Shown here: piece by piece, positions 15,844 to 23,163 of the stretch
How positions within the stretch are numbered: the stretch's first letter is position 1
Layout: each line of letters starts with the position of its first letter
Assembly (NCBI GenBank): GCA_036387335.1
Contig: DASVTZ010000016.1
Location: forward strand, 1-37,947
Direction of reading: 5' to 3'
DNA: 37,947 nucleotides
From: Longimicrobium sp.
GTDB lineage: Bacteria > Gemmatimonadota > Gemmatimonadetes > Longimicrobiales > Longimicrobiaceae
The notes under the pieces: model-generated
What the model saw: only the letters and a program-made list of their open reading frames with translations
What the model was told of the DNA's origin: nothing
The model's database searches: none
Program-made: the position numbers and the translations under genes

Positions 15844-16215
15844 CTACCTCGCCTCCACCGGCGAATCCTCCTTCTCCCAATCCGTCAGCGCGGCCACGAC
15901 GAACGTCACCGCCGTCAGCCCCAGAAAGAAGTTGCGGGCCGGCTTGTGATCCGCGAAGCCCAGCAGCCACGGCACGAACGGCAGCGCCAGCCCCAGCGCC
16001 GCCTCGGTGGCGCCGTGCACCTTGAACGGCACCACGCGGCGCGCCGAGAGCGGGTAGTCCGTCACCGCCGAGAGCCCGGCGTACCCCCCGGCCAGCGCGC
16101 GAGCCGCGGCGCGGGCCTGCGGCGGAAAGTCCAGCATCTCCGCGGCGGCCGCGGTGGTGGCGGAAGTGGCGTAGTCCAGCACCCCGTGGGTGCGCGGCGA
16201 GATCGGTTTCCTCAT
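15844..16215 (-). CDS. Small four-helix membrane protein
   Basis: A 123-residue integral membrane protein without a signal peptide. It begins MRKPISPRTHGVLDYATSAT, a start seen in small conserved hypothetical membrane proteins with a THGxLDY motif. Hydrophobic segments lie at about 18-32, 41-56, 73-92 and 96-113. The charged HGATEAA and DHKPARN turns separate them. The start is ATG 16215, preceded by a strong GGAGGAAAGG; an upstream ATG at 16227 would place the ribosome site inside the gene. It is divergent from the binding-protein gene. Function unknown. Confidence 0.78.
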   Translation of the reverse strand: MRKPISPRTHGVLDYATSATTAAAAEMLDFPPQARAAARALAGGYAGLSAVTDYPLSARRVVPFKVHGATEAALGLALPFVPWLLGFADHKPARNFFLGLTAVTFVVAALTDWEKEDSPVEAR

Positions 16216-16341
16216 CCTTTCCTCCATCGGGTATCGTGAAACAGGGGCGCGGCAGGGAGGCAAACCGCGTACCCGCCTCGCCGCAGCAGCCCCCGCGCGG
16301 GGCGGAATATGAACCGGGCCGGGGAATGACGTATAAAGATT

Positions 16342-16370
16342 TTGCTGCACTTGCACGTCTCTGCTACAAT
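16342..16370 (+). promoter_or_regulatory. Predicted sigma70-type promoter for the substrate-binding protein
   Basis: TTGCTG (16342-16347), a 17-base spacer and TACAAT (16365-16370). Transcription would start near 16377, about 38 bases before the GTG at 16415. It lies in an AT-richer island between divergent genes. Confidence 0.6.
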
Positions 16371-16414
16371 GAACCGCAACCGCACATCCGTCCCACCTCC
16401 CCTCTCTGGACCCC

Positions 16415-17539
16415 GTGCCCGTACACATCCCGCGTCACGCCCTCCCGCTCCTCCTGGCCGCGGCCGCCGCCGCGTGCGACCTGACCCCGAACCGCGGCGG
16501 CACCGTCACCTTTGGCCTCGCCGCGCCGCTCACCCGCTCGTACGGCGAGAACTCCAGGCTGGGGGCCGAGCTGGCCGCCGAGGAGCTCAACGCGGCCGGC
16601 GACCTCGGCGGCGTCACCATCGCCATCCGCGCGCGCGACGACGGCGGCGAGGGGGCGGCGGCCATCCAGGTGGCGAGCCGCTTCGTGGACGATCCGCAGG
16701 TGGTGGCGGTGGTGGGGCACGCCAACTCCGATCCCATGATGGCGGCCTCCAAGGTGTACCACGACGGCGAGCTTCCCGCCGTGGGCACCAGCGCCACCAG
16801 CACCGAGATCGCCCAGGCCGGGCCCTGGATCTTTCGCATCGCATCCAACGACAGCGCCAACGCGGCGTCCATCGCGCGCGAGGCGCGGCGGTTCGGGCGG
16901 CGGGTGGGCATCCTGTACGCGAACGACGAGTACGGAAACAGCCTCGCCGCCATCTTCCGCAAGGCGCTCGCGCAGACCGACGCCGTGCTCGTGGGCACCG
17001 ATCCGTACCTGGAGGAGATGAAGGACTTCCGCCCGTACCTGCTGCGCTTCAAGGAGCGCCAGGCGGAGGTGCTGCTGGTGGCGGGGCTGGAGGTGGGCGC
17101 ATCCACCATGATCCGCCAGATGCGCGAGGTGGGGCTGGGCGCGCGGGTGCTGGGCGGCGACGGCCTGGAGTCGCTCACCTCGATGGAGGGGAACTACGAC
17201 GGCACCATGTTCGGAATGCTCTACCACCCCGAGGCCAGCGACCGGGCGCGCGCCTTCGCCCAGACGTTCCGCCGCCGCTACAACCGCGAGCCCGAATCGG
17301 CCGCCGCCACCAGCTACGACGCCGTGTACCTGCTGGCACGCGCGCTCAAGTCGGGTGCCCGCTCCCGCGCGGAGATCCGCGAATACCTGGAGGGTGTGGG
17401 CCGCCCCGGCGGGAGCGATCCGTTCGTGGGCGTCACGGGCCCCGTCGCCTTCGACGAGAACGGTGATCCGGTGGGGAAGCCCGTGGCCATCGCCGCCATC
17501 GAGGGCACTCGCTTTCGTCTGGTGCGCTCCGGGCGATAG
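16415..17539 (+). CDS. ABC-type branched-chain amino-acid-like substrate-binding lipoprotein
   Basis: A 374-residue periplasmic binding protein of the LivJ/Peripla_BP_6 family. The signal peptide ends in AAAAC (Cys21), so it is lipid-anchored. Lobe 1 starts with VTFGLAAPLTRSYGENSRLGAE, the usual opening strand and helix. The family features VVGHANSDPMMAASKVYHD, VGTSATS, IFRIASNDS, GILYANDEYGNS and SYDAVYLLARAL follow in order. The start is a GTG at 16415 with a good upstream promoter. No permease or ATPase gene is next to it, so it either works with a transporter elsewhere or acts as an orphan sensor. The ligand is unknown; the fold also binds amides, aromatic acids and other small molecules. 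Confidence 0.9.
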   Translation: MPVHIPRHALPLLLAAAAAACDLTPNRGGTVTFGLAAPLTRSYGENSRLGAELAAEELNAAGDLGGVTIAIRARDDGGEGAAAIQVASRFVDDPQVVAVVGHANSDPMMAASKVYHDGELPAVGTSATSTEIAQAGPWIFRIASNDSANAASIAREARRFGRRVGILYANDEYGNSLAAIFRKALAQTDAVLVGTDPYLEEMKDFRPYLLRFKERQAEVLLVAGLEVGASTMIRQMREVGLGARVLGGDGLESLTSMEGNYDGTMFGMLYHPEASDRARAFAQTFRRRYNREPESAAATSYDAVYLLARALKSGARSRAEIREYLEGVGRPGGSDPFVGVTGPVAFDENGDPVGKPVAIAAIEGTRFRLVRSGR

Positions 17540-17547
17540 GAACGGCT

Positions 17548-17606
17548 GGCCTCACGCGGAGGCGCGGAGCCGCAGAGAGAACAGCGGGAGGGTTTCTTTG
17601 TGGCTT
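17548..17606. repeat. Palindromic heptad repeat, copy 3 (incomplete)
   Basis: Only the left arm (CCTCACGCGGAGGCGCGGAG) and part of the centre are left; the matching right arm is absent. It lies between the convergent genes ending at 17539 and 17606. Confidence 0.65.
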
Positions 17607-18094
17607 TACGGGGACGCCTGCGATTCCAGCGCGCGGATGTCGCGCAGGCAGAGCCAGAGCGGGATGATGCCGATCACCCCGAATGACGCGTCGATCAGCC
17701 GCCAGTAGAACGGGATGCCGCGGATCGGCCCCGCGATCAGCGCGAGCGGAACGACTGTGATGCACGCGATCATCCCCCACTCCACCACCCACACGTTGCG
17801 CACGGGATCGCGCAGCGGGCCGATGAAGAGCGCCGCGATCACCAGGTGCGCGAAGGCGAGCCAGTCGGTGCCGTACGCCAGGAAGGGGTACGCGCGGTTG
17901 GTGGCGATCACCCCATCGCGCACGGTGACGAGCCAGTGCAGCACGCCCCCGTCCGCCGCGTCGGCGCCGAGGACGCGCGTCAGCCAGCGCAGCTCCGTCT
18001 CGATGGGAAAGGCCGTGACCCCGCTCACCACCAGCCCAACAATGAACAGCACCAGCAGCCCGCGGATGCGCCGCTCCAGCCGGTAGGATTCCAT
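17606..18094 (-). CDS. Small four-helix membrane protein
   Basis: A 162-residue inner-membrane protein. Four hydrophobic helices are visible: GLLVLFIVGLVVSGVTAF, LAFAHLVIAALFIGPL, GMIACITVVPLALIAG and FGVIGIIPLWLCLRDI. A periplasmic loop of about 50 residues (RWLTRVLGADAADGGVLHW) lies between helices 1 and 2. ATG 18094 is preferred as start, with GGAG upstream, over an in-frame codon at 18178. It is a conserved-type hypothetical membrane protein; I cannot assign a function. Confidence 0.72.
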   Translation of the reverse strand: MESYRLERRIRGLLVLFIVGLVVSGVTAFPIETELRWLTRVLGADAADGGVLHWLVTVRDGVIATNRAYPFLAYGTDWLAFAHLVIAALFIGPLRDPVRNVWVVEWGMIACITVVPLALIAGPIRGIPFYWRLIDASFGVIGIIPLWLCLRDIRALESQASP

Positions 18095-18257
18095 CCCGGA
18101 CGCTCCGGTGAGGGGTTGGTGATGGTTCAAGCACCCAAGCTGGCGGAGGGCACGAGGGCATGCAAGCAGGCGCCTCATCCGGGGAGCACGCGTTCGGTCC
18201 CATCCGTGCAGTCTGGTTTGCGGCGAAGCAACCTATCCGCGCACCGGCTCAAGGATC

Positions 18258-18581
18258 ATGCGTGAGGATACCCGCTGGACAACTCGTGACCGGGACGGCA
18301 ACCCAATCTATCTTACGGATGAGCGATGGCAGCACGTCTGCGATCACCATCCGGAGATGGAGCCGTACGAGGCTCAGCTTCGAGAAACCATACGCGTGGG
18401 GAAGCGGCGGCAGGACTCACTGAATCCCCAGAAGTATCGATATCTGCTGCGCTGTGCAGGCCTTCCCGAACACAATACGCATGTGGAGGCGATCGTCCTG
18501 TTTCGACTGGGGCAGGATGCGGACGGAAGGCTGATGCCCAACAACTACATTGTCACCGCCTACCAGAAGCACATAGGGTGA
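18258..18581 (+). CDS. Putative BECR/PBECR-like toxin of a DUF2283-linked pair
   Basis: A 107-residue soluble protein beginning RDRDGNPIYLTDERWQHVCDHHPEME and containing RETIRVGKRRQDSLNPQKYRY and a C-terminal NNYIVTAYQ. The order of elements (x-LT-x-ER-W-x-H-I/V...HPE, a basic RxGxRRQDP-like strand, then paired hydrophobic strands) resembles small nuclease-like proteins of the BECR group (RelE/EndoU/colicin type) that are often followed by a DUF2283 gene. The DUF2283 gene does follow here after four bases. ATG 18258 has AAGGA upstream. Toxin activity is inferred from fold resemblance and pairing only; an ordinary regulatory protein is not excluded. Confidence 0.6.
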   Translation: MREDTRWTTRDRDGNPIYLTDERWQHVCDHHPEMEPYEAQLRETIRVGKRRQDSLNPQKYRYLLRCAGLPEHNTHVEAIVLFRLGQDADGRLMPNNYIVTAYQKHIG

Positions 18582-18585
18582 ACGC

Positions 18586-18960
18586 ATGAGCGACCCGACG
18601 AGGAAGTACGACGAGATCAGCGACACTCTCCACATCACGTTCATGCCCGGGGAGAGCGGGACCGGAATCGAGCTGAACGAGAACACCTTGCTGCGGATCA
18701 ACACAGGTGCACGATCCGCTGTGGGGCTCAGTCTCTTCAACTATTCGATCCTGGCACAGCGCACCGAGATGGGGCCCCGCAGCTTTCCACTGACCGGCCT
18801 GGCGATGCTGTCGGAGGAACTTCGCGAGATCGCGCTCCAGATTCTGCAGGATGCGCCGGTGCACGACTATCTGACTGTCTCCGCTTACACGCCCGGTGGG
18901 TCCGAGCCGATTCCGATCATGTACCTGCAGCCCGAAATCGTGCCGTCGCGGGCAGCGTGA
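18586..18960 (+). CDS. DUF2283 family protein, probable antitoxin partner
   Basis: A 124-residue protein. Its N-terminal half, KYDEISDTLHITFMPGESGTGIELNE, is the DUF2283 pattern (Y-D-x-x-x-D-x-L-x-I-x-F then G-I-E-L), a small beta-rich unit. The C-terminal half has a helix (LTGLAMLSEELREIALQILQD) that could bind a partner. It starts four bases after the putative toxin stop, so the two should be co-translated. DUF2283 genes commonly sit beside small nuclease-like genes, and an antitoxin or modulator role follows from that association. Base composition here is visibly less GC-rich than in flanking genes, which fits acquisition by transfer. Confidence 0.72.
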   Translation: MSDPTRKYDEISDTLHITFMPGESGTGIELNENTLLRINTGARSAVGLSLFNYSILAQRTEMGPRSFPLTGLAMLSEELREIALQILQDAPVHDYLTVSAYTPGGSEPIPIMYLQPEIVPSRAA

Positions 18961-19008
18961 GCACCAGGGAGGTATACGACAACCCCCTTGCCGTGCCATA
19001 CGTACGTA

Positions 19009-19036
19009 TTGCGCCTTAATGCGAAGCGTGTATGTT
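19009..19036 (+). promoter_or_regulatory. Possible promoter for the small secreted peptide
   Basis: TTGCGC, a 16-base spacer and TATGTT, ending 42 bases before the ATG at 19079. The palindromes TACGTACGTA and TTGCGCAA lie at or beside it and could be operator sites. Confidence 0.35.
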
Positions 19037-19078
19037 GCGCAACGTGATGGTCGCCACCCTCTGATCAAGGAAGGTCTT

Positions 19079-19357
19079 ATGTCGAGCTTACTCCGTCACA
19101 CCGTTTTCCGCCGAGTCGTCGCAGCGCTCGCCGCACCCCTGCTTCTGGGTTCTGTTTCCGCGGCAGCGCCGTCGGGGAACCGGCTGCACGGCTCGGCCAC
19201 GGTTACGAACGTTGATTTCAGGCAGACCTTCTACTCGGATCCGGCGAAGACCGTACAGGTGGGGGTACATTATTATTACTGCGACGGTACCCACACCGAG
19301 CAGGGGTACATCACTGAGTATTACAAGATCGTCTACTACATGCCACGTTGCCCGTAA
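19079..19357 (+). CDS. Small secreted two-cysteine peptide (DUF6289-like)
   Basis: A 92-residue precursor. A signal peptide (RRVVAALAAPLLLGSVSAAA) is followed by a mature part of about 62 residues that is rich in Tyr and Thr: QTFYSDPAKTVQVGVHYYYC, DGTHTEQGY, TEYYKIVYY and a terminal PRCP. The YYSD...VG...CDG...G...T.YY...C arrangement resembles the DUF6289 group of short secreted proteins from Gemmatimonadota and Myxococcota. Cys68 and Cys91 could form a disulfide. AAGGAAGG lies just upstream of ATG 19079, and a strong terminator follows, so this is an independent transcription unit. Function unknown; a secreted factor or toxin-like peptide is possible. Confidence 0.68.
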   Translation: MSSLLRHTVFRRVVAALAAPLLLGSVSAAAPSGNRLHGSATVTNVDFRQTFYSDPAKTVQVGVHYYYCDGTHTEQGYITEYYKIVYYMPRCP

Positions 19358-19397
19358 GTACAACGGTGCGGAGAGGCGACGGGTTGCCGCATACGGA

Positions 19398-19439
19398 AAG
19401 AGGGCCCTGCACCGGATGATGCCGGTGCAGGGCCCTCTT
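19398..19439. terminator. Bidirectional rho-independent terminator
   Basis: A perfect 18-bp stem (AAGAGGGCCCTGCACCGG and its complement) around ATGATG. It ends in T-rich sequence on the plus strand and begins with A-rich sequence, so it can serve both the peptide gene and the convergent transpeptidase-like gene. Confidence 0.85.
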
Positions 19440-19459
19440 CGTTCCTGGCGTGCGGCGGC

Positions 19460-20329
19460 TTACCGCGGCGTTGTGTCCTTGGACGCCGAGCGGGCGGTGT
19501 CGCGCGAGCGGCGGGTGGAGCGCGCCGTGTCCGAGCGCGTGCTGCGCGAGGAGCGGGCGGTGTCGGACCGCGAGGTGCCGCGCGAGGAGCGAGCCGTGTC
19601 GCCCGACGAGGACTTCGGGGCGGCGCCGGACGTGGTGCCGCTCTGCGTGCCCTTGGAGCGGTCGCCCTCGATGGCGTCGGCGTTGTCGGCGCCGTTGATG
19701 ACGCTGATGGGGATCGGGTTGGGAAGCTGCACCTCCTGCCGCACCTTGCGGTTGCTGCGCGCCTGCTGGATCCACGCGGGGTCCTTGGGCGCGCCGCCCG
19801 CCACCATCAGCAGCTGCGCCAGCTCCTCCGCCTCCTCGTTGCGCATGCGGATGGAGCCGTGGCTGGCCGCCGTGCCGATCGACTGCGGCTCGTTGGTGCC
19901 GTGGATGGTGCGCGGCGGGTCGTAGACGATCTGCACGGTGCCCAGCGGGTTGTCCGGGTCGCCCGGGTCCTTGGGCTCCTCGCCCTTGGTCCACTCCTCG
20001 TCGGGCGGCGGCGTCCAGCCGGGGTTCCACACCACCTGGGTGACGTTCCAGTTGCCGTTCTGCGTGGGCCACTCCGGCCGTCCCACGGCGATGCCGTAGC
20101 TCTTCTCGAGCTGGTCGCGGCGGAACATGCGCACCTGCTTGGCCGCCACGTCCACCTCCAGCCGCACCTCCTGCGGGGGCTGCGGCGGCGGGGCGGGCTG
20201 CGCGGCGGGCGCGGCGCCTCCGGCGGGTGCCGCGGCGCCGTTGTTCTCGGCATCGCCGCCGCCGCACGCGGCCAGGGCGAACGCGGCCGCGCCGCCCATC
20301 GCCCACGATCTCATCAGCCTTCTCGTCAT
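19460..20329 (-). CDS. L,D-transpeptidase (YkuD)-like lipoprotein with Ser in place of the catalytic Cys
   Basis: A 289-residue lipoprotein. The signal peptide ends in LAAC. A Pro/Ala linker is followed by a YkuD domain (about 55-185). It opens with VRLEVDVAAKQVRMFRRDQL and YGIAVGRPEWPTQNGNWNV and then has the HGTN...SIGTAASHGSIRMRN block. In active L,D-transpeptidases this block reads SHGCxR. Here the codon is TCC, giving Ser159, while His143, His157, Gly158 and Arg161 are kept. The enzyme may be inactive, or use Ser as nucleophile. The C-terminal 50 residues are a Ser/Thr/Arg tail with four DTARS repeats, suited to binding an acidic surface. The start at 20329 has AGGAG upstream. Confidence 0.88.
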   Translation of the reverse strand: MTRRLMRSWAMGGAAAFALAACGGGDAENNGAAAPAGGAAPAAQPAPPPQPPQEVRLEVDVAAKQVRMFRRDQLEKSYGIAVGRPEWPTQNGNWNVTQVVWNPGWTPPPDEEWTKGEEPKDPGDPDNPLGTVQIVYDPPRTIHGTNEPQSIGTAASHGSIRMRNEEAEELAQLLMVAGGAPKDPAWIQQARSNRKVRQEVQLPNPIPISVINGADNADAIEGDRSKGTQSGTTSGAAPKSSSGDTARSSRGTSRSDTARSSRSTRSDTARSTRRSRDTARSASKDTTPR

Positions 20330-20528
20330 TCCTCGTCTCCTTTGCGGGGTTGGGCCCAGCCGTTTAGCAAGGGGCGTGCGCGGAGGTTGGACGCACCTTG
20401 ACTCCGCCGGTGCCGGCCAGCGCACGCGCGTACTGCTTGGAGGCATCCGGGCGCCCCGCTACATTGCCGGGTACGGGCCGGCATCCCGCCGCGCCCGTCC
20501 CGCACATCTTCCGCAAAAACGGTGAGGC

Positions 20529-21215
20529 ATGCCCGTCGACCGCAGCGCAATCGACGCACAGCTCCGGGACATCGGCGAGGGGGACCGCTGGTGGGAGCAC
20601 CGCGAGTTCCGCGCGCTTCCGCACATCCTGCACGCCGACGAGCGCATCCTGGGCGTCGTGCGCGGCAAGCTCCTGGGGGTGCGCCGGCCGCGCATTGGGC
20701 CGGCGGGGGCGTGGCTCTTCGTGAGCACCAACCAGCGCCTCATCTGCCTCAAACAGGATCGCTTCGCCCGCAAGCAGGTGGAGTTCGCCGCCGGCCAGAT
20801 CGCGCGGGTGCAGCAGGGGAGCCGCCTGCGCGCGTACCAGATCGCCCTCGACACGCCGGAGGGGCGCTACCGCATCCGCATCACCAAGGAGGACGCCTTC
20901 CGCTTCGCCGGCTCCATCGCCGGGCTGGTGCCGGGGCAGCCGCGGATGATGGAGGGGACGCTGGAGCCCAAGCCGATGCACCCCGCCATCGCCGCGGTCG
21001 CGGGGCTGCCGGGGATGGGGCGCATCGCCGCGAAGGCCGGCCTCCTTCCGCCCCCCGAACCCGCCACCCGCGCCCACGTGGACCGGCTGGAGGCGACCGT
21101 CGAGCGCCTGCAGATGGACGTGGAGCGGCTTCAGCAGCAGGTGGGGTTCCTGGAGGAGCTGCTCCGCCAGCGCGCTGCCGAGGCGTACCTTCCCGGCGTG
21201 CCGGCGGACCGGTAA
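20529..21215 (+). CDS. PH-like domain protein with C-terminal coiled coil
   Basis: A 228-residue cytoplasmic protein. Residues about 25-130 look like a bacterial pleckstrin-homology (bPH/YokE-like) unit: ILHADERILGVVRGKLLG, AWLFVSTNQRLICLKQD, VEFAAGQIARVQQGSRL and YRIRITKEDAFRFAG give the alternating strands and final helix. Residues about 178-218 form a heptad coiled coil (VDRLEATVERLQMDVERLQQ, then VGFLEELLRQ). A hydrophobic linker of about 50 residues joins them. Proteins of this type are usually structural or adaptor proteins. The partner is unknown and neighbouring genes give no strong hint. Confidence 0.75.
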   Translation: MPVDRSAIDAQLRDIGEGDRWWEHREFRALPHILHADERILGVVRGKLLGVRRPRIGPAGAWLFVSTNQRLICLKQDRFARKQVEFAAGQIARVQQGSRLRAYQIALDTPEGRYRIRITKEDAFRFAGSIAGLVPGQPRMMEGTLEPKPMHPAIAAVAGLPGMGRIAAKAGLLPPPEPATRAHVDRLEATVERLQMDVERLQQQVGFLEELLRQRAAEAYLPGVPADR

Positions 21216-21298
21216 CAGAGGCGTAGCACAGGAAGTGCAAAGAAGTACGTTCTGGACGTGCAACCAGGGGTGAAATCAACCGCTTCGCTGGAGACGAA

Positions 21299-21769
21299 AT
21301 GAGCAGATCTCCCGTCATCGAGGGCGAGTCGAACGAAACGGGGCGCAGGCCTGGAAGGCGCCCGCTCCTCTCCGGCGTCGAGGTTCGCGAGGAGGACCTG
21401 GAGCCGCAGAAAGGACTTCACCTGGTCGGCATCCTTTTCCGGATCTCGTCGGTGGTGATCCTGGTGCTGGCGCTGGGGCAGTTCGCCGCGTGGTGGCTCA
21501 ACCGCCCCCCCGGCGGCGCGGGAATCGGGCTGCTGGTGGGCGACACCATCCGGCTGATCGTGTTCGCGGGGCTGCTGTGGGGCGCGGGCGACCTCGCCAA
21601 CCTGGCGATCAAGACGCACTACGACATCCGGGCCGCCCGCATCCTGATGGCGCGCCAGACGTACATGATGCGCAAGATGGGTGAGGCGAACGGCTCGCTC
21701 CCCTCCCCGAACCTCCCGCACCGGCGCGCCTCCGACTTCACCCCGGCCGAAGAAGCGCTCCGGCTCTGA
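21299..21769 (+). CDS. Two-helix membrane protein
   Basis: A 156-residue protein. An acidic and basic cytoplasmic N-terminus (1-40) precedes two membrane segments, ILFRISSVVILVLALGQFAA (about 45-64) and IRLIVFAGLLWGAGDLANLA (about 84-103). A basic amphipathic region (YDIRAARILMARQTYMMRKM) and a short disordered tail follow. ATG 21299 has GGAG six bases upstream. I do not recognise a family. The form is that of a small membrane scaffold or regulator. It may be cotranscribed with the GH6 gene 29 bases downstream. Confidence 0.68.
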   Translation: MSRSPVIEGESNETGRRPGRRPLLSGVEVREEDLEPQKGLHLVGILFRISSVVILVLALGQFAAWWLNRPPGGAGIGLLVGDTIRLIVFAGLLWGAGDLANLAIKTHYDIRAARILMARQTYMMRKMGEANGSLPSPNLPHRRASDFTPAEEALRL

Positions 21770-21798
21770 GCGGGTGAACCTCGCAGCATCCGCGAGCC

Positions 21799-22818
21799 AT
21801 GCCCCGGCGACCACCCCCGCGTGGATCGCGGCCTCCGCGTTTCTGGAGGCCGCGGCTGCTCGCGCTCGCCCTGGCCCCGCTCCTCCTTCTCGTCCCCGGC
21901 CCGTCCGCCGACGGGCAGAGCGGCAACCCCTTTCGCGGGCGGCGGCTGTACGTGGACCCGTACTCGCCGGCGCGGGTGCAGGCGCAGCAGTGGGCCCGCT
22001 CGCGCCCGGCGGACGCGGCCCTCATGCGCCGCATCGGCGACCAGCCGCAGGCCATCTGGCTGGGCGACTGGATGCGCGACGTGCGCCGCGAGACGGATGC
22101 GCTGATGTCGCGCATCACCGCCGCGGGGGCGCTCCCCGTGTTCGTTGCCTACAACATCCCGCACCGCGACTGCGGCCTCTACTCCGCGGGCGGCTCGCGC
22201 GGCGGCGACTCGTACCGCAGGTGGTCGCGCGATCTCGCCGCTGCCATCCGCCGCCGCCCGGCCGTCGTCATCCTGGAGCCTGACGGGCTGGCCGCCATCG
22301 ACTGCCTCCCCTTCCGCATGCAGGACGAGCGCTACGTGCTGATGCGCGAGGCGGTGCAGGCGCTCAAGGCGGCGGGCGCATCGGTGTACATCGACGCCGG
22401 CAACGCCAACTGGCAGCAGCCCAGCGAGATGGCGAACCGGCTGCGCAAGGCGGGCATAGAGATGGCGGATGGCTTCGCGCTGAACGTGTCCAACTTCCAC
22501 GCCACCCGCGTCAACATCGCGTACGGCGAGCGGCTGAGCGCGATGGTGGGCGGCAAGCACTTCGTGATCGACACCAGCCGCAACGGGCGTGGCGCCGCGG
22601 TGGAGCGGGTCTGGTGCAACGCGCGCAACCAGGCCCTCGGCACCGCCCCCACCGCCCAGACGGGCCACCCGCTGGTGGACGCCTTCCTCTGGGTCAAGAC
22701 CCCCGGCCAATCCGACGGCGTCTGCAACGGCGGCCCGCGCGCCGGCCAGTGGTGGGCCGAGTACGCCCTCGAACTCGGCAAAATGGCCGAGGCCCTCGGC
22801 AGCGCGCTGCCGCGGTAG
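21799..22818 (+). CDS. Glycoside hydrolase family 6 (cellulase / cellobiohydrolase type)
   Basis: A 339-residue secreted beta-1,4-glucanase of family GH6. A signal peptide (about 1-39) leads into a single catalytic domain with no carbohydrate-binding module. Signature segments are YNIPHRDCGLYSAGG, with the putative catalytic acid Asp124; VILEPDGLAAIDCL, with Asp162; YIDAGNANWQ; FVIDTSRNG; and WVKTPGQSDGVC, with the putative base Asp306. Cys125/Cys169 and Cys273/Cys309 are in the positions of the conserved GH6 disulfides. GH6 enzymes act by inversion on cellulose or short cello-oligosaccharides. No other cellulolytic gene lies in the window. The family call is firm; endo versus exo action cannot be told. 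Confidence 0.93.
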   Translation: MPRRPPPRGSRPPRFWRPRLLALALAPLLLLVPGPSADGQSGNPFRGRRLYVDPYSPARVQAQQWARSRPADAALMRRIGDQPQAIWLGDWMRDVRRETDALMSRITAAGALPVFVAYNIPHRDCGLYSAGGSRGGDSYRRWSRDLAAAIRRRPAVVILEPDGLAAIDCLPFRMQDERYVLMREAVQALKAAGASVYIDAGNANWQQPSEMANRLRKAGIEMADGFALNVSNFHATRVNIAYGERLSAMVGGKHFVIDTSRNGRGAAVERVWCNARNQALGTAPTAQTGHPLVDAFLWVKTPGQSDGVCNGGPRAGQWWAEYALELGKMAEALGSALPR

Positions 22819-22847
22819 GTGGTGCGCCTCCTGGCCTTGGTCTCCTG

Positions 22848-22895
22848 GCGAGTGAACTCGCGGCAACAACAGCACAAAGTCCGCCTTCGCGGACT
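22848..22895 (+). repeat. Two-hairpin repeat X, copy 3
   Basis: GCGAGTGAACTCGC, the linker GGCAACAACAGCACAAA, then GTCCGC-CTTC-GCGGAC. Compared with copy 2 both stems have changed on both sides while TGAA, CAACAAC and CTTC are kept. Confidence 0.65.
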
Positions 22896-22945
22896 CGCGG
22901 GCGAGATCCGCACCGGTGCCCGAATCCCCGCGCCGCCTCGATGCC

Positions 22946-23045
22946 GTAGGGGCGTGATTCATCACGCCCACCCTTTCCCCCACCTCGACCTTCGCCCCCC
23001 GGCACCGAACCCGTAGGGGCAGCCCCATGTGGCTGCCCGTGCCCC
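22946..23045. repeat. GTAGGGGC two-module palindromic repeat, copy 2
   Basis: Module A here is GTAGGGGCGTGATTCATCAC with its own palindrome. A C-rich spacer follows and then module B, GTAGGGGCAGCCCCATGTGG and following bases. It lies in the 530-base gap 22819-23348, which also holds repeats X and Y; no gene is seen there. Confidence 0.65.
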
Positions 23046-23163
23046 GCGTGTGACGCCGCCCGCATTCGGCACCGATGTATCCCACAACCGTCCGCGTTTC
23101 CAAGAGCGGCGGTCCACGAGCCCACCATCGGGCGGACTCCGGGGCGGATGCCGCGTCGCTCGA

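Noticed and set aside
16348..16370. TTGCAC at 16351 as the -35 for TACAAT
   Set aside because: The gap to TACAAT is only eight bases. TTGCTG at 16342, 17 bases away, is the workable partner.
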